DNA of 64,000 nucleotides, taken from Punica granatum (taxonomy: Eukaryota; Streptophyta; Magnoliopsida; Myrtales; Lythraceae). The position numbers and the translations under genes are program-made. Below the pieces are notes generated by a model. That model searched no databases and was not told the origin of the DNA. It saw only the letters and a list, made by a program, of their open reading frames with translations. The DNA is taken from positions 11,082,001 through 11,146,000 of the forward strand of contig NC_045131.1 in NCBI RefSeq assembly GCF_007655135.1. Reading direction: 5' to 3'. Positions 52,740 through 64,000 of the stretch are shown piece after piece (position 1 is the stretch's first letter; the number at the start of each line of letters is the position of its first letter).

Positions 52740-55620
52740 GTTGTTGTGAAGAAGGGTAGGGGAGGGAGGGTGATGGCTCGGGCGTCGGCCACCGCCGCCC
52801 AAACAGGGTTGTTGGCGGCCTCTATGGTGATGCCGATCATAGGCCACTGGCGACCCCTTCTGAGGGGTGGTGGACGACGCTGGGAGCCACCCCCTCCCTC
52901 CTCCCTTCTTTTTCTTCTTATTCGCCTACATGAGGTTGCTGGTGGACTCAAACTGCTTTTTTTATTTTATTTTCAATTTTATTTTATTCATTTTAAACTT
53001 TTTATTTACAATAAAAAAATTTTTTATAACCTATATATTTATCTATGAGAATATTATCTTCCATTGTTTTTATTTTAAATTTTCATTTTACAATTATAAA
53101 AGAATCTACTTTATAATTTTATTTTATTTTTTATTTTACAAAAAGCTTTATTTTAGATTTTTTTACTTAAATATTTATTTATTTGTATAAGAAAACCAAC
53201 TTTACATGCAAATGTATTTCTTATTTTGTAATTTATAATTATTTCATTTTTTATTATCAACTTTATTTTGTCAACATCATTTTAGATAGTTATTTCCAAC
53301 TACGAGTCATTTAATAAATAAAATAAATTATATAAAGAACATATAATATATAAATATTATTAACACAACCGTATTAGTTTATTAGAACGCGTTACGATAT
53401 ATTATTTTCCTAACCGTATTTGGTGAAACCAAGTCTAAAGCGAAATGTTTATCTTGTAATAATAATATTATTTTAGTTCTTATTTGTGCACGTGCCGGTA
53501 CTCACTTTGGTCTAAGCAAATAAGCTATGCTGGACATTTTTTTCTGATTTGCTTGACCTAGTTATTTATTTGCTCTTATTAATGTGCTTGGAGACATTAA
53601 CCACTCACCAAGGGATTTTATCCATATCAATTAGTCATCGAGGGGATTCATTTTAAGTCAAATGCTGGGGATGTGCTAGTCTTAGGGCTCAATTGTGTTT
53701 TAGACGGCGTAATGCAAATGTGTTTGGTTTTAGAGTTGAATTGAGTTGAGTTTTGGTTTTAATTGGTTTGTAATGATTGTATTTTTGAATTATGATAAAA
53801 GTGTGAAAAAGTAATGAATAGTTAAGAGAAAGTAATGATTAAGTAATGATTGTATTGTTGAATTGTGAAAAAAATAATGAATAGTTGAGAAAATTTAATA
53901 TTAAAAATTGAATTGAATGGTTAAAAAAATTTTAAAAATGGGAAAAATAATGATTGTGTTGTTGAATTGAAGATAAGTGGAATAGAGTTGAGTAGAGTTA
54001 AATTTTTTTTTAAAACTAAACACATATTCTTCCATAATCCTTGTTGCTCATTCCAGTAGTAGTGAATAAAAACATGATGAACCAAATTATGATATTTTAA
54101 ATTGGTCTATTAATAATAACATAGTGACCATTTTATACATGGTCTAGAGTTAATCAAACTGTTAGTAATGACAACTTGATTTCTTTTGGTAGGAAAAACA
54201 AAGCTCATAATATTTGATATCGGCTCGGATGCTTATAATAGTTGGCTCATGCTTACATGTATATACAACAACTGTTTGATTCATATTACACTATTATATT
54301 TTTTATACTGTATAGCGGTTGAACATGTGTATTATGTTTACAATATAAATTTGGCTATTGTGCGTGTGCTTTGACCACTGTGAATATGTTGGTGACAAGA
54401 GATGTTTTTCAAATATTACTTTTGATAGTTATTAACTTATTATTATTTCCCTGAGCCGATGATAGCTACAATGTTGACCAATTAGCAGCTGTGATGCTAT
54501 TATTATATTCAACACATGATAAAACTTTTTCACTTTGGAAATTAGTTCCAGCTAAAACTGTTATTTACTCAAGCTAACATATTTTGCAAAAAAAATAATA
54601 TGCTAATTATATATTAGTGCAGGTAGTATAATTTTCGCTCTAAGTGAAGTATTCATTATATAAGATAATACAGATGTTCTTCAGCTTTGCAAGTAAAATA
54701 TTACATTTATTAATTCACATTATTTTATTTTATTTTGTTCTCTGAAAAAGTACATATTTTACCTAAATCTACTCTTATTGTGGTACAGAACAATAGCTTG
54801 GTTGGTGTAGATACAAGAGATCAATTTAAATACAAGAAGCCGAACGGGTGGATGCGAAATATGTTTCAAATAACACTTGGTATTAACAATATATTGTTTA
54901 TCAATTAGTACGGGCCAACTATATGTCTCACTCTAACTAAAGTATTATGTATAAATTGTTACGGTTGTTCCTATGTCTCGCGAGGAAGATATTTAATTTA
55001 TTTTTTAAAATAATGATTTCTATTATTAAATAACTCATAATTGAAATTAAATATATTTTTTTGAAATGAAATAAAATTAATTATAGTAAAATCATTTCAG
55101 AAATAATTATAAATAAAGTAATTGTGTGTGAAAAAATTTATTAATTTACAACTAATAAAATAATTGTAAAATAAGTAAAATAAATATAATAAAATAATTG
55201 TAAGACATTGCAAAATAAATTTACAGTAAACATTTTTTAAAGCAAATATTTATTACAAAATTTATTGCACAATAAATATTATTTATTGTAAATAAAAATT
55301 GTAAAGTTGAAATAAGATAAAATAAAATAAAGCTGAAAATTAAAAAAGCAGAGCAGCCATCAGCGAAGAAGAAGAGAAAGGGGGAAGGAGGCTGGAGTCA
55401 CCCGCCGGCGCCGACTGCCACCATTCCCTCAGACATGTTCACCGGCTCCACTAGAGGTTACCGTCGACCTCATCTAGGTAGTGGTGGCCGGCGCCCGAAC
55501 CACCACCGGCGGATCTCCCCCACTCTCTCTCGTGTCAACATCATCTGAGGGAATGGTGGCCACCAGCGCCGGCACCTGCGGGTGCCACCACCCTCCTCCC
55601 GCATATCTTCTTTTCTTACT
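52740..55620. repeat. AT-rich block bounded by GC-rich inverted ends
   Basis: 52860-53030 and the inverse of about 55290-55430 resemble each other: a GC-rich CACCC/GGCC part, a CTCCTCCCTTCTTTTTCTTC-like tract, CTGCTTTTTT and TTTTTATTTACAATAAA. The right end has a further hairpin, GCCACCATTCCCTCAGA (about 55418-55434) against TCTGAGGGAATGGTGGC (about 55546-55562). The interior is very AT-rich without a gene; frames there, including 54186-54374, look random. Confidence 0.45.
53718..54025. mobile_element. MITE-like repeat, copy 2
   Basis: It starts ATGTGTTTGGTTTTAGAGTT and ends TAAAACTAAACACAT, about 15-base terminal inverted repeats with one mismatch. The interior GTAATGATTGTATT blocks match 4630-4890. 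No transposase. Confidence 0.6.
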
Positions 55621-56060
55621 TCCCGATTCAAACTTTCAGTTTTTTTTTTTCCTGGCTCGTTCAAATGGGTGGACCGGCCAGTTAACTGGTTCAGATTTCA
55701 GTACATGTCGTCAACCCCAAAAATTTGACGAATTTTGGATGCGACCCGATGAGCTGTGGCACGGTAAAAATATTTATGAACTAAAATGTAACTTTTAATA
55801 TTCGAAGGACCTATATGTGAAAAACAAAATTAACCGTCCCGTCATGGGACATTATTTTAGCATCCCGTGCTAGAATCTCATACAGTTTATTTTCGGTTTT
55901 AGGGACCTAATCTAGGCTGAAGATGGGTTGACTTGAGTTGTCGTTAAACCGCCAAATTAAAGGCAATTTCTGGAACTCTTTTCACTATTCACGTCAAGCC
56001 ATGAAAATACCATTCCAGCCATAAACCTTGCATCAATTGTTCTCTCCTATCCAGGTAAAT
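55621..56060. other. Upstream region of PR10-L
   Basis: No gene. Neither the subfamily 1 promoter block nor a clear TATA box is seen. Confidence 0.45.
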
Positions 56061-56650
56061 ATGGAGACGATCTGCTTCTATGAAGAGTTCCTAGTTCCGG
56101 TTCCCCGGGATCGATTGTTCAGGGCAGCAGTCATCGATGGGGACAACCTTACCCCCAAGCTGCTCCCTCATGTCTTTAAGAGCATGGATACCATCGATGG
56201 AGATGGAGGACCTGGTACCATCAAACGAACCGTCTTCAATGAAGGTTAGTATTAAAGAATATAACAATAAATGAGGAAATGTGCCTGTTAAACTCTTGGT
56301 AACGAAAAGACATCGATTAATTTGCAAATTCGCATATTTTCGCAGAATCTGGATTGCGAACTGGTGACCAACTGTACAGGATCGATGTCCTCGATTCAGA
56401 AAACTTCATTTACAGGATAACTTTAATTGAGGGAAGCTCGCTATTCGAGAGGGTAGAATCAGTGGTGTACGAGGTCACGTACGCAGATTTAGGCAACAAC
56501 AACTGCGTGGTTAGGGTGGCGACCGAGTACCACCCGAAGAGAGGTCTCACGCTCAAAGAAGAGGACATCATGGCAAGAAAGACCACAACCATAGGATTTT
56601 ACAAAATCATGGTAGCGTACCTCATGGCGAACCCCGACGCCTACATGTAA
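56061..56650 (+). CDS. PR10-L: divergent PR-10 protein (subfamily 2), 162 aa
   Basis: Exon 1 is 56061-56244, the intron 56245-56345 (101 bases, GT..AG, phase 1) and exon 2 is 56346-56650. I chose the ATG at 56061 (METICFYEEFLVPVPRDRLF), which gives the common 184-base exon 1; an in-frame ATG at 56028 would add 11 residues. The loop is GDGGPGT at residues 47-53 with Lys55, closest to the classic Bet v 1 form. Exon 2 opens ESGLRTGDQLYRIDVLDSEN and ends YLMANPDAYM. No defect is seen. It is the most isolated intact member, at the far end of the cluster. Likely a cytosolic START-fold ligand-binding protein. Confidence 0.9.
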
Positions 56651-57272
56651 AACATGTGCCACGATTTCTCTCCCAGTTTTCCTCTTTGCATTAGATTCCT
56701 TTCAATGGAATGTAATTGTTTAATTTCCTCCGATTTGTCCAGCTTTCCAGACCTCAAAGAATCAGGAACATTGCTTAGATCTTCCCAGTTCATAAATGAT
56801 AAGCATGAGGCTAATACATTATGAGATACGGTGGAATCAAATGCCCGTTTTGAGGTGATCGACTCTCACAAGCATTAGATCATGGAAATGGAAGACGAAA
56901 CCAGGGGAATCGATGGCCTCTCGAACCAGTGATCCTATGGCCCAGGCAGCTCCTTGAATATGATCAAATCAAACAAATCAGCTCGTTATCTATGCTCAAT
57001 ATCCTCCTCTCTGGCCAGAGCAGAGCCTGCATGCAACATGATCTAAATTAATGGGGTCAAAGAAACATGTTATGTTATGGTCCCACCGAAAAAGAGAAGC
57101 ATGTTATCGTACAATGATATACGCCTTCACTTAGGAACCAAGATGGTTCCATATACAATTCCCGCAAGTAGAGATTCCCATGTTGTGTCATTTACATATG
57201 GATAGCATCATGAATTTTCTTAGAAAATAATTAGAATTCTCAATAACATTAGACAACTCTGTGAGAACTGAA
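56651..57272. other. 3' flank of PR10-L
   Basis: No gene; 56850-57050 resembles, weakly, the 3' flank shared by PR10-H and PR10-J (GGCAGCTCCTTGAATATGAT, CATGATCTAAAT-like). Confidence 0.4.
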
Positions 57273-57284
57273 ATCTATATTTCT

Positions 57285-57469
57285 TTTTTTTTTTTTTGAA
57301 CTCTAGTATCCAGAATCCCAATCGGATTCCGACTAATCCAGTCAAATTGGATCGGCCCACTAAGGGGTAAAACTCTCACGGTGTGAATTTTATTACATTC
57401 ACAAGGACTCGAACCTAAGACTTTGGTTGAGCGGAACAAGCGCCGAACTGCTTAAACCAACCCACGTTG
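57285..57469 (-). mobile_element. SINE copy S4
   Basis: Minus-strand copy of the S1 family with poly-T at the left end. The B-box in reverse is GGACTCGAACC (about 57404-57414). The target duplication ATCTATATTTCT / ATCTGTATTTCT lies at 57273-57284 and 57470-57481 with one mismatch. Confidence 0.87.
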
Positions 57470-57827
57470 ATCTGTATTTCTAAATGTAATGTACTATACA
57501 TTAATTAACAGGAAGACATGTATCCAGTAGAGGGGGGGAAAACGGGGGACATGTAAATTAATATCCCGTGAAGAAAGCGGTACGATGCAGTAGTGCACCA
57601 TCTTCGCGTAAACACCAAGAAGTTCTGGATATTGAATTCTCGTTAATGGATTTTGAGTCGTTACTTAAAACTGTCAAAGGCAATTTTGGGATGTTTTTTC
57701 AATATTAGGTCAATGAAGCTATAAATATCATATCACCTTCCTTCGGAAGACCAATTAAGAACGACCTCAATTAGTATCAACAGCCCCTCCCGTTGTGAAC
57801 ACCACAATCTCCTCCTCCCAACAAAAC

Positions 57828-57906
57828 ATGGATGTCACCGGTTGTCACCAAGAGTTCCTACTTCCCGGATCCTGGGATCGGGCATTCAAGGCATCGTCAC
57901 TGGTTG
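57828..57906 (+). pseudogene. PR-10 exon 1 relic (subfamily 2)
   Basis: An ATG and MDVTGCHQEFLLPGSWDRAF-KASS match the start of subfamily 2 proteins, then the sequence breaks off. A stretch GTTGTTACCAATAAGAGTTC just after repeats the exon start imperfectly. A TATA-like CTATAAATATC lies about 110 bases upstream, as in intact genes. Confidence 0.8.
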
Positions 57907-58651
57907 TTACCAATAAGAGTTCCTTCTTCTTTTGGGTTTAACAATTTTTTTAAAATATCTACCCATTTATTTTTTAAAATTATATTATATTAATAAGACA
58001 TATTAAAGTCCTCAAAATTCTAAAACCCAGAAAACCTTAAAATAATAAAAACACGTCCTATTTGGACCGATGGAGCGAGTATTTCTCTTTTTCAAACTTA
58101 GACATGTAATTTTTATTTTGCTCTTTATAAACAAAATTAAAAAAAAAAACAAAGAGAGGAATAAAAATAAACGTTGGTATAGTGGTGGCGTGTTTTTTTT
58201 AAATAAAAACATTCATTTATTTATAGGAGTATCGTGAATTTAATAGATTTATTTTTATTTTGAAAAGAATATATTAGAATTTATAGATATCTAATTAGAT
58301 ATTCCTATAGATCAACGACAAAGAAGTAGCGGGAAAAAAAAATGAAATGATGATATATAGGGTATGGTGGACAAGTGACCTGTAAATATATAAGAGGATA
58401 TGTTAATTTTAGTAAAATATGAACAATATTAAATAATTTTAATTAAGTCTTAAAAGTTTCAAAGAGATGTTGGGAGTTAATATATTATATTAAGTAGTTA
58501 AAATGATGATAACTAAATTCATTGTGTTACTTATTTTTATCAACAAATTAGATTACAAATTTACGAATATACTTACATATTTATGATTGAACGATATTTT
58601 GACCCTCAGCAATGCCTGGGCCTTATATTACCCTAGTTGACCAATAAATAT
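57907..58651. other. AT-rich intergenic, no gene seen
   Basis: Very AT-rich with many stops in all frames. Confidence 0.5.
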
Positions 58652-58710
58652 CGCAAGGAAGGCCGGCGTGGTGATTTCGGGGAACTGAGAGGACATCAAG
58701 CAGGAGCCTC
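58652..58710 (+). pseudogene. Short PR-10 exon 2 relic
   Basis: AAGGCCGGCGTGG, then GAACTGAGAGGACATCAAGC matches the [13 protein letters not shown] part of exon 2 with indels. It lies just before the gypsy-type LTR. Confidence 0.6.
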
Positions 58711-58777
58711 AAGCTACAAGGTTGTCTGGGCTTAGTAGGAGAAATTTTAGGACGATATTTATTTGCTGGAAGATTCT

Positions 58778-61700
58778 TGTCAGCACCCCATTTTGGTCCA
58801 CCAGTTACAGTAAAGTCTTGAACCAATTAGGCCATAATATGAGCTCCAGCAGAAAATAATCAGACAAAGTCGGTTTACTAATCAAGGTAAGATCGACAGG
58901 GCTGATCAGGCGACTCAAGAAATATGATGACAAAGGAAGGTTTCAGGGCCTCCCAAAAGGTTTACGAAAGGATGACAGATCTTGCCCAGACAAGCAGTAT
59001 AATGCACAAACATGCAAACATGCAATTGAATCAATTAGTGTTGCTTCGGTTACCCGTACCGGGCAAAACCGGCTCCCAAGCTCCCATTGCATCAAGTCAT
59101 GATAAACCAATATCAAGCTTGTCGGGATCGCCCTTCTGCACATATCAACAGTACCTTGTCTTTTGTGTTACGAAATTTGAATGTGCAATTGATTGGGATC
59201 CAGACTCCTCCAACATCCTTTAAATCCATGCGGGACCCACGGTCACTTTTCCATTTTTATTTGCAAACCAGCTCCATTCTCTTTCTTTATTTGCAATCTA
59301 GCCTTTTTCTTATTATTTTGCAAACTAGCACGTTATTTTTATTTATTTACAAAACTAGCCCACCTTTTCATTATTCACAAATTGGCCCCAATCTTTTATT
59401 TTTCATAAAACTAGCCTCATTCTTTATTTCATTTGCAAAATTAGTCTCATTCTTTCCTAATCTAGCACATTCCATCCATATTTCTCTTAAACTCACATCC
59501 AAGTCTTTTCTTTCCTATTTTATTTTACATTTGGTCACTTTTTCTCCTTTTATTTCCCATTAACTTTTCTTCCATTTTTGATCTTATTCTTCCATCTTGA
59601 ATCCCACTTCCAACTCCAATTTTCTTCTTGCTTCTTTCTCTTTATGGCCGAATCCTTTTTGCATCAATTATATTCCTCTCTTGCATTTTCCTTCCAATTA
59701 TGTTTCTTCCTTCATATGGCCGAATTTCACTCATTCACTGTAGTCTTGCATGGCCAAATCTTTCCTCCTTTAACCGGTCTCCAAACTCATTCAATTCTTT
59801 GCCATTCTAAGAATCATTCCAAGCTCATTCCATCAATCAAGCTTCCTCATTAATTTCGGCAAAAACATGGCTGCATTCATTTCCTTTGACCGGCCATTCA
59901 TGACACTTTATGCCATTTAATCATTTTCCTAGTTTGCTCTTTGATTGGCAAAAATTCCTCCTTTAATAAAATCATTCATTTTGCAGCAAAGAAAGGAAGG
60001 ATTCGGCCAAAAAGGGGCAGCTGCAAAGGAGAAAAGAAAGAAAAAAATTTCATTAATAACTTTCCTCATCGTGTGACAATTTCTAAACTTGCATTCACCT
60101 TCCAAGTTCACACTCCCTCAAGCATTTACTCTCTTAATTTCAGCAGAAAAACACATTCAAAAGAAGCCAAGAATTCGGCTAAGTTCAGCTGAAAAAGAAA
60201 AAAAAAAAAAGGAAGTTCGTGAAGGTTTTCCCGGTTTTACACAATTTTCCTATCTAAGCCTCTCCTCCTTTTCTTGCCTGAAAATCACATTCATCTCTCC
60301 ATTAATTCTTGAGAGGATTCGGTCAGCAGGAGGATGAGGAACACGGCTAGGTTCATAGCAGAAAGGGAGTTTGTAGAAAATTTCCCGGTTTTTGCGAAAC
60401 TTTATTTTCCAAGCCTCACCTTCCTCTTTGCATATGACATTAATTCATTTCTCCCATTCATTTTTAGCAGAGATTTAGGAAGATTTCGGTCCGCATGGTG
60501 AGCTGAATAGAGGCCAGGTTCAGCTGAAAAAGAAAAAAGGAAGTTCGTGGGAATTTGCCCGATTTTTTGGCACAGCTTTCCGATCTAAAACTTTCCGATT
60601 CAGAATTCAGTCAGCAACTTTGGGAAGGGAGAGTGAGCAAAGGACAGAGAGAATTTTCCAGATTAGAGCTGTACAGAAGAGAGCAAAGAAAAAACCGTTA
60701 TTGTCGGAAAAATGTCGTTTTCCGGCAACCACCCATCCACCTTCACCCAAACCCCAAAAATATATATACCCCACCTATTTTCGACCTCCTAAATCCATTT
60801 CCGAGCTTAGTTTTAGCATTCGAGGCCTCCAACCCCGCGTTTCAGCAGATAACAGAAATAGCACAGAATCGGATTTCCATAGCCCTTCCCGGGTCCTAGG
60901 CATGCCATTTCCTCTCACAATCATGACGAGTTGTGCCTACACCTCCTAAGGGTTCCTCACGACCCTCACTCTCCCTCGTGACAAGGTGGTCACGTGCCGA
61001 GAGCCGATCAACCGCACACAACCTCCATTTCCCTCTTTCCTTCTCCCCGGGTTATCACAGTTTTTACCGATTTTCTTTTGTCATTTTTGGGTTTGTTCAG
61101 GCCCTTGCACGCCCAAAGCTTGTCACGACCACCTTAAGCAGTCCCTTGGGAGTCGAGAGGGCCCGTGCCTACACCGTGCAACCACATCGAACCATCCGAG
61201 CCATCACCTTTCTTCCCGGGAGCCGCTGCTGTTTTTCTGGACAGCTTCTGTGCAACCGAGTATTCCGACTCTCTTGCCACTTCTCCGACTCTTTTCTCAT
61301 ATTCCGAGGCTAGGTATAACTTCTCTACAACTTAGAGAAGTAGGTCTCTTAGTTATCTAGGCTTGTGGGGTGATAAGGCGGACCCGATTCGACTTAACTT
61401 CAATGTACTAAGTTTTTTTTTTTTTGCATGTAAATATCGACTTATTGTATGTGTGTTTACTGCTGGAGTGTTGGACGGGTGTCAATGACTCATTTCACAT
61501 ACTTTTCCTTAGATCCCGAGTTTGGCCCTTGAGCAATTTCGTGAACCATCTGACTTCAAAATGAGCTGAAATTTATACCACAAATTTTTTATATTATTTT
61601 ACGTCCCCACACAAAATTTCAGATTTTTCTGGATACTGGATCTCCAGATAAAAAATGTTTACCCGTCATTTCGGTGTTTTCGGTCTGATTTTGATAGGTC

Positions 61701-63987
61701 TCGTGAACCATCTGACTTCTAAATGAGCTGAAATTTTTACCACAGGTTTTTGATATTATTTTAAGTCCCCACACAAAATTTCAGATTTTTCTGGATAATT
61801 GATCTCCAGATAAAAAATGTTCACCCGTCATTTCGGTGTTTTTGGTCTGATTTTGATAGGTCTCGTGAACCATCCGACTTCAAAATGAGCTGAAATTTTT
61901 ACCACAGGTTTTTGATGTTATTTTAAGGTCCTAAACAAAATTTCAAATATTTCTGGGCGCTATAACTCCGAATAAAAATTATTTATCGAACTTTTTGTCT
62001 ATTCGATAGATCAGATCACATTGATTTTTGGGTCCAATGCAGCACTCTCCAGACTGAATCTAGATCCAAAACAGACCCCTTGACCCTGATTCAACTCTGT
62101 TTTCATGTTTATTGCGTTTACAATTTACCTCATTTTCCGTTCCGATGCCGTTTTATCGATTTCTTTAAATATCGTGTTTGCGTTTGTATTGTGTGTTTGT
62201 GTGCGTCTCCAAGAACATGGCGGCATCGGCTTTGTAAAATGTGCGTTATTATGGTGTTTGATGTCTTATGCATGCAAGAACCGGTTAAAACCGATTCTTG
62301 GAATTGATTGCAATTACATTTTTCGTTTAATCATTAGTTTCGTGTTAGTTTGTATGTTAGGCGCGTAGTTTCGAACAACCATCTCATTAATCCATAACAA
62401 TTGAGGTTCAAGATCTCAATCACTAAATCACTTCACAAACGGGAAATGGGATGTATCATTTGGTTAATTAAATCATTCGGCTTAAATAAAATTGTATGAA
62501 CCGGCTATCAATTTATAAACGCTTCGACGAATCATGAACTGACGGAAATGTCCTTTTTACATTCACAATTTCAAAATGCCAAGACGCGTAACACGAATAG
62601 AGTCGATGTCTAGGGTGGATTTGTGCACTTTGACTCGAGTCTAGGCCCGATTTGAGGCGGCTCAAGTCGAAACACACAAGTCTCCTTTAAACCCCTTTGT
62701 GTCACGCGATCTCAACTTTTCATTAACTCTTACACATTTCGCAAACCAAAGGGCATAACTGTTGTTTCGTGATTCGCCGACATTCTAGCGTTAAGGAGGT
62801 CGAAACACCTTAATCTATGGGTAGGAAGGGGCAGCCCGTTCAGGTGCGAGTCTTATTCGCATGGCCCGTTTCATCCACTTTTGGTGTTTCTGTCATCTTA
62901 CCGTAGATTCGGTAGTTAGCGTTGTTATTTTTGTCACAAAACGTGTAAAACCGAACTAATCATTCACTCGGCTTATATAAACATTAGATAATGGTTAGGC
63001 GGAACTCTAGGTTCCAAATCTAGAGTCAAAACACGAGTTTGGCGTATTCAGTGAAATCTCAGTGTCATTTGCAGAGTAAAGTCTTAAAACAAACTCACAC
63101 ACATAGTTGACTTAAGAATTGCATTTTAGCATATTCATCTGCTTGCCTAAGGTAGGGAAATTGTTTGCCAAGTAACCCCAGTTAATAATTGACTAAATCA
63201 CGTAAATTCGGTCTAATACACAACTTGTCTGCACTTGTCTGTTTATCCGTTATTTGTCTGTTTTTATCTGTTTATATAAGTTTTTATCAGTTTTCTTCTA
63301 TTTTTCACTTTTATTTGTTGATTTGTTGCGGTTCGGGTCCGAACCCTTATGATACGATTTACACGGGTCCAACGCCCCTTAACCGTCGATCACGGGGTCC
63401 AATGCCCCCATACACCGAGTGCGTATTTTAATTTAATTTTCAGTCTTATCCAAACCATACGGTGAGCACGAGTGGAATAATGACCGAACGCGAACCAATC
63501 CGGATTCAATCGTTGTAATTTTTATTTTTATTTATTTGAGAGAACAATGTAAAGGTTTATGTTGTACATTTATTTATGTAAGAATTTCGGTCGGAAAGTG
63601 GACGGTCTGAGTGTTTCTTCTAATTTACGGTGTCAAAACGAACAAGTCGAGTGCAACCCTAAACCATGCGATAAATAAATGAAATGGCAAGCCTAGCAAG
63701 CTAGAGTACCGAAAGGGCGTATGAGATATAGGCCCATACGTAATAGAACCCCCGAATTTGGAATTTTTGGTTCCGTATAGACCATTGCCTTAGCATACTA
63801 GGTGTATCCCATACCCCTAGATCCGGGCAACTCACCGGCCCTCGACCTTCGGGTCGTAAACAGGTAGTGGCGACTCCTTCTCACGTGCATCCGTCGCACG
63901 TCCCCAGAAAGGTGGACACTCCCAAGCCGCGTTGCATTTAGGCGCGCGCATGCGTGACCTGACGAGACGAAATTCGAGTGCGCACAA
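58778..63987 (+). mobile_element. Large gypsy-type LTR, second copy (about 5.2 kb)
   Basis: It begins TGTCAGCACCCCATTTTG and ends near GAAATTCGAGTGCGCACA, about 13 bases before the window ends. The right 2.5 kb matches the LTR at 30983-35640; the middle parts differ and are AT- and pyrimidine-rich. Long open frames here (59087-59563, 60555-61360) show no recognisable domain and biased composition. Whether an internal region with gag-pol follows cannot be seen. Very long LTRs of this kind are known in Tat/Ogre-type gypsy elements; that assignment is inference. Confidence 0.65.
61541..61970 (+). repeat. 162-base tandem repeat inside the LTR
   Basis: Units begin at 61541, 61703 and 61865 with GTGAACCATC(T/C)GACTTC and contain AATGAGCTGAAATTT, CCCCACACAAAATTTCAGAT and GTCATTTCGGTGTTT. 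The third unit is partial, about 2.6 copies in all. Confidence 0.92.
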
Positions 63988-64000
63988 TTCTATCAATGAA

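Noticed and set aside
59087..61360. Open frames of 90-158 codons in the second gypsy-type LTR
   Set aside because: Low-complexity composition, overlapping frames and no domain. They lie in LTR DNA.
1..64000. CRISPR array, bacterial operons or organelle DNA
   Set aside because: Repeats are of transposon or microsatellite type; genes have spliceosomal introns, and there are no organelle genes.

Overview
The window is nuclear DNA of a eudicot plant. Genes have introns with GT..AG borders, the DNA is AT-rich, and there are plant SINEs, MITEs, Ty1-copia and Ty3-gypsy elements and a decayed NLR disease-resistance gene. The species cannot be fixed from the sequence; a woody eudicot, possibly Myrtales, is only a guess.

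The backbone is a tandem cluster of PR-10 / Bet v 1-like genes (small cytosolic START-like ligand-binding, stress-related proteins), called PR10-A to PR10-L here. All share one phase-1 intron at codon 62 (one codon later in K). Subfamily 1 (A 512-1112 +, B 2437-3013 -, C 5907-6483 +, D 13515-14084 -, E 15966-19070 +, F 20586-21147 -, G 23341-23717 -, I 27542-28127 -) encodes 160-residue proteins beginning MA(V/I)T. Subfamily 2 (H 25546-26130, J 36456-37039, K 44550-45129, L 56061-56650, all +) encodes 161-162-residue proteins with an ESG start to exon 2. A, B, C, D, F, H, I, J and L look intact. E is split by a copia insertion, G lost half of exon 2, K has a one-base frameshift. At least seven smaller PR-10 relics lie between 26.4 and 58.7 kb.

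Layout: 1-7.3 kb holds A, B and C, where A and C sit in two copies of a roughly 2-kb segment; a SINE is present in only one copy. 7.3-10.3 kb is AT-rich DNA and LTR-like remnants. 10.3-13.2 kb is a CC-NB-LRR-type pseudogene on +. 13.5-28.1 kb holds D to I with a hAT MITE, a young defective copia in E, a 19231-24706 tandem duplication (F and truncated G) and a foldback element. 28.1-38.8 kb holds relics and J, whose promoter carries a TRIM element with a 4.66-kb gypsy-type LTR nested inside it. 38.8-50.3 kb holds two related copia elements flanking PR10-K; the first has identical LTRs and a leader taken from a TRIM. 50.3-56 kb is AT-rich with SINEs, MITE-like and inverted repeats. PR10-L follows at 56 kb, then a SINE, a PR-10 exon-1 relic and, from 58778 to the end, a second large gypsy-type LTR.

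The subfamily 1 genes carry a shared promoter block (TGACCATCTAGA element, then AGTCCATTATGGAGTGC, then TATA) in the same order and orientation relative to the gene. This suggests co-regulation by stress signals and duplication of gene plus promoter as one module. The strongest candidates for something new are this promoter block, the copia/TRIM chimera and the foldback element.
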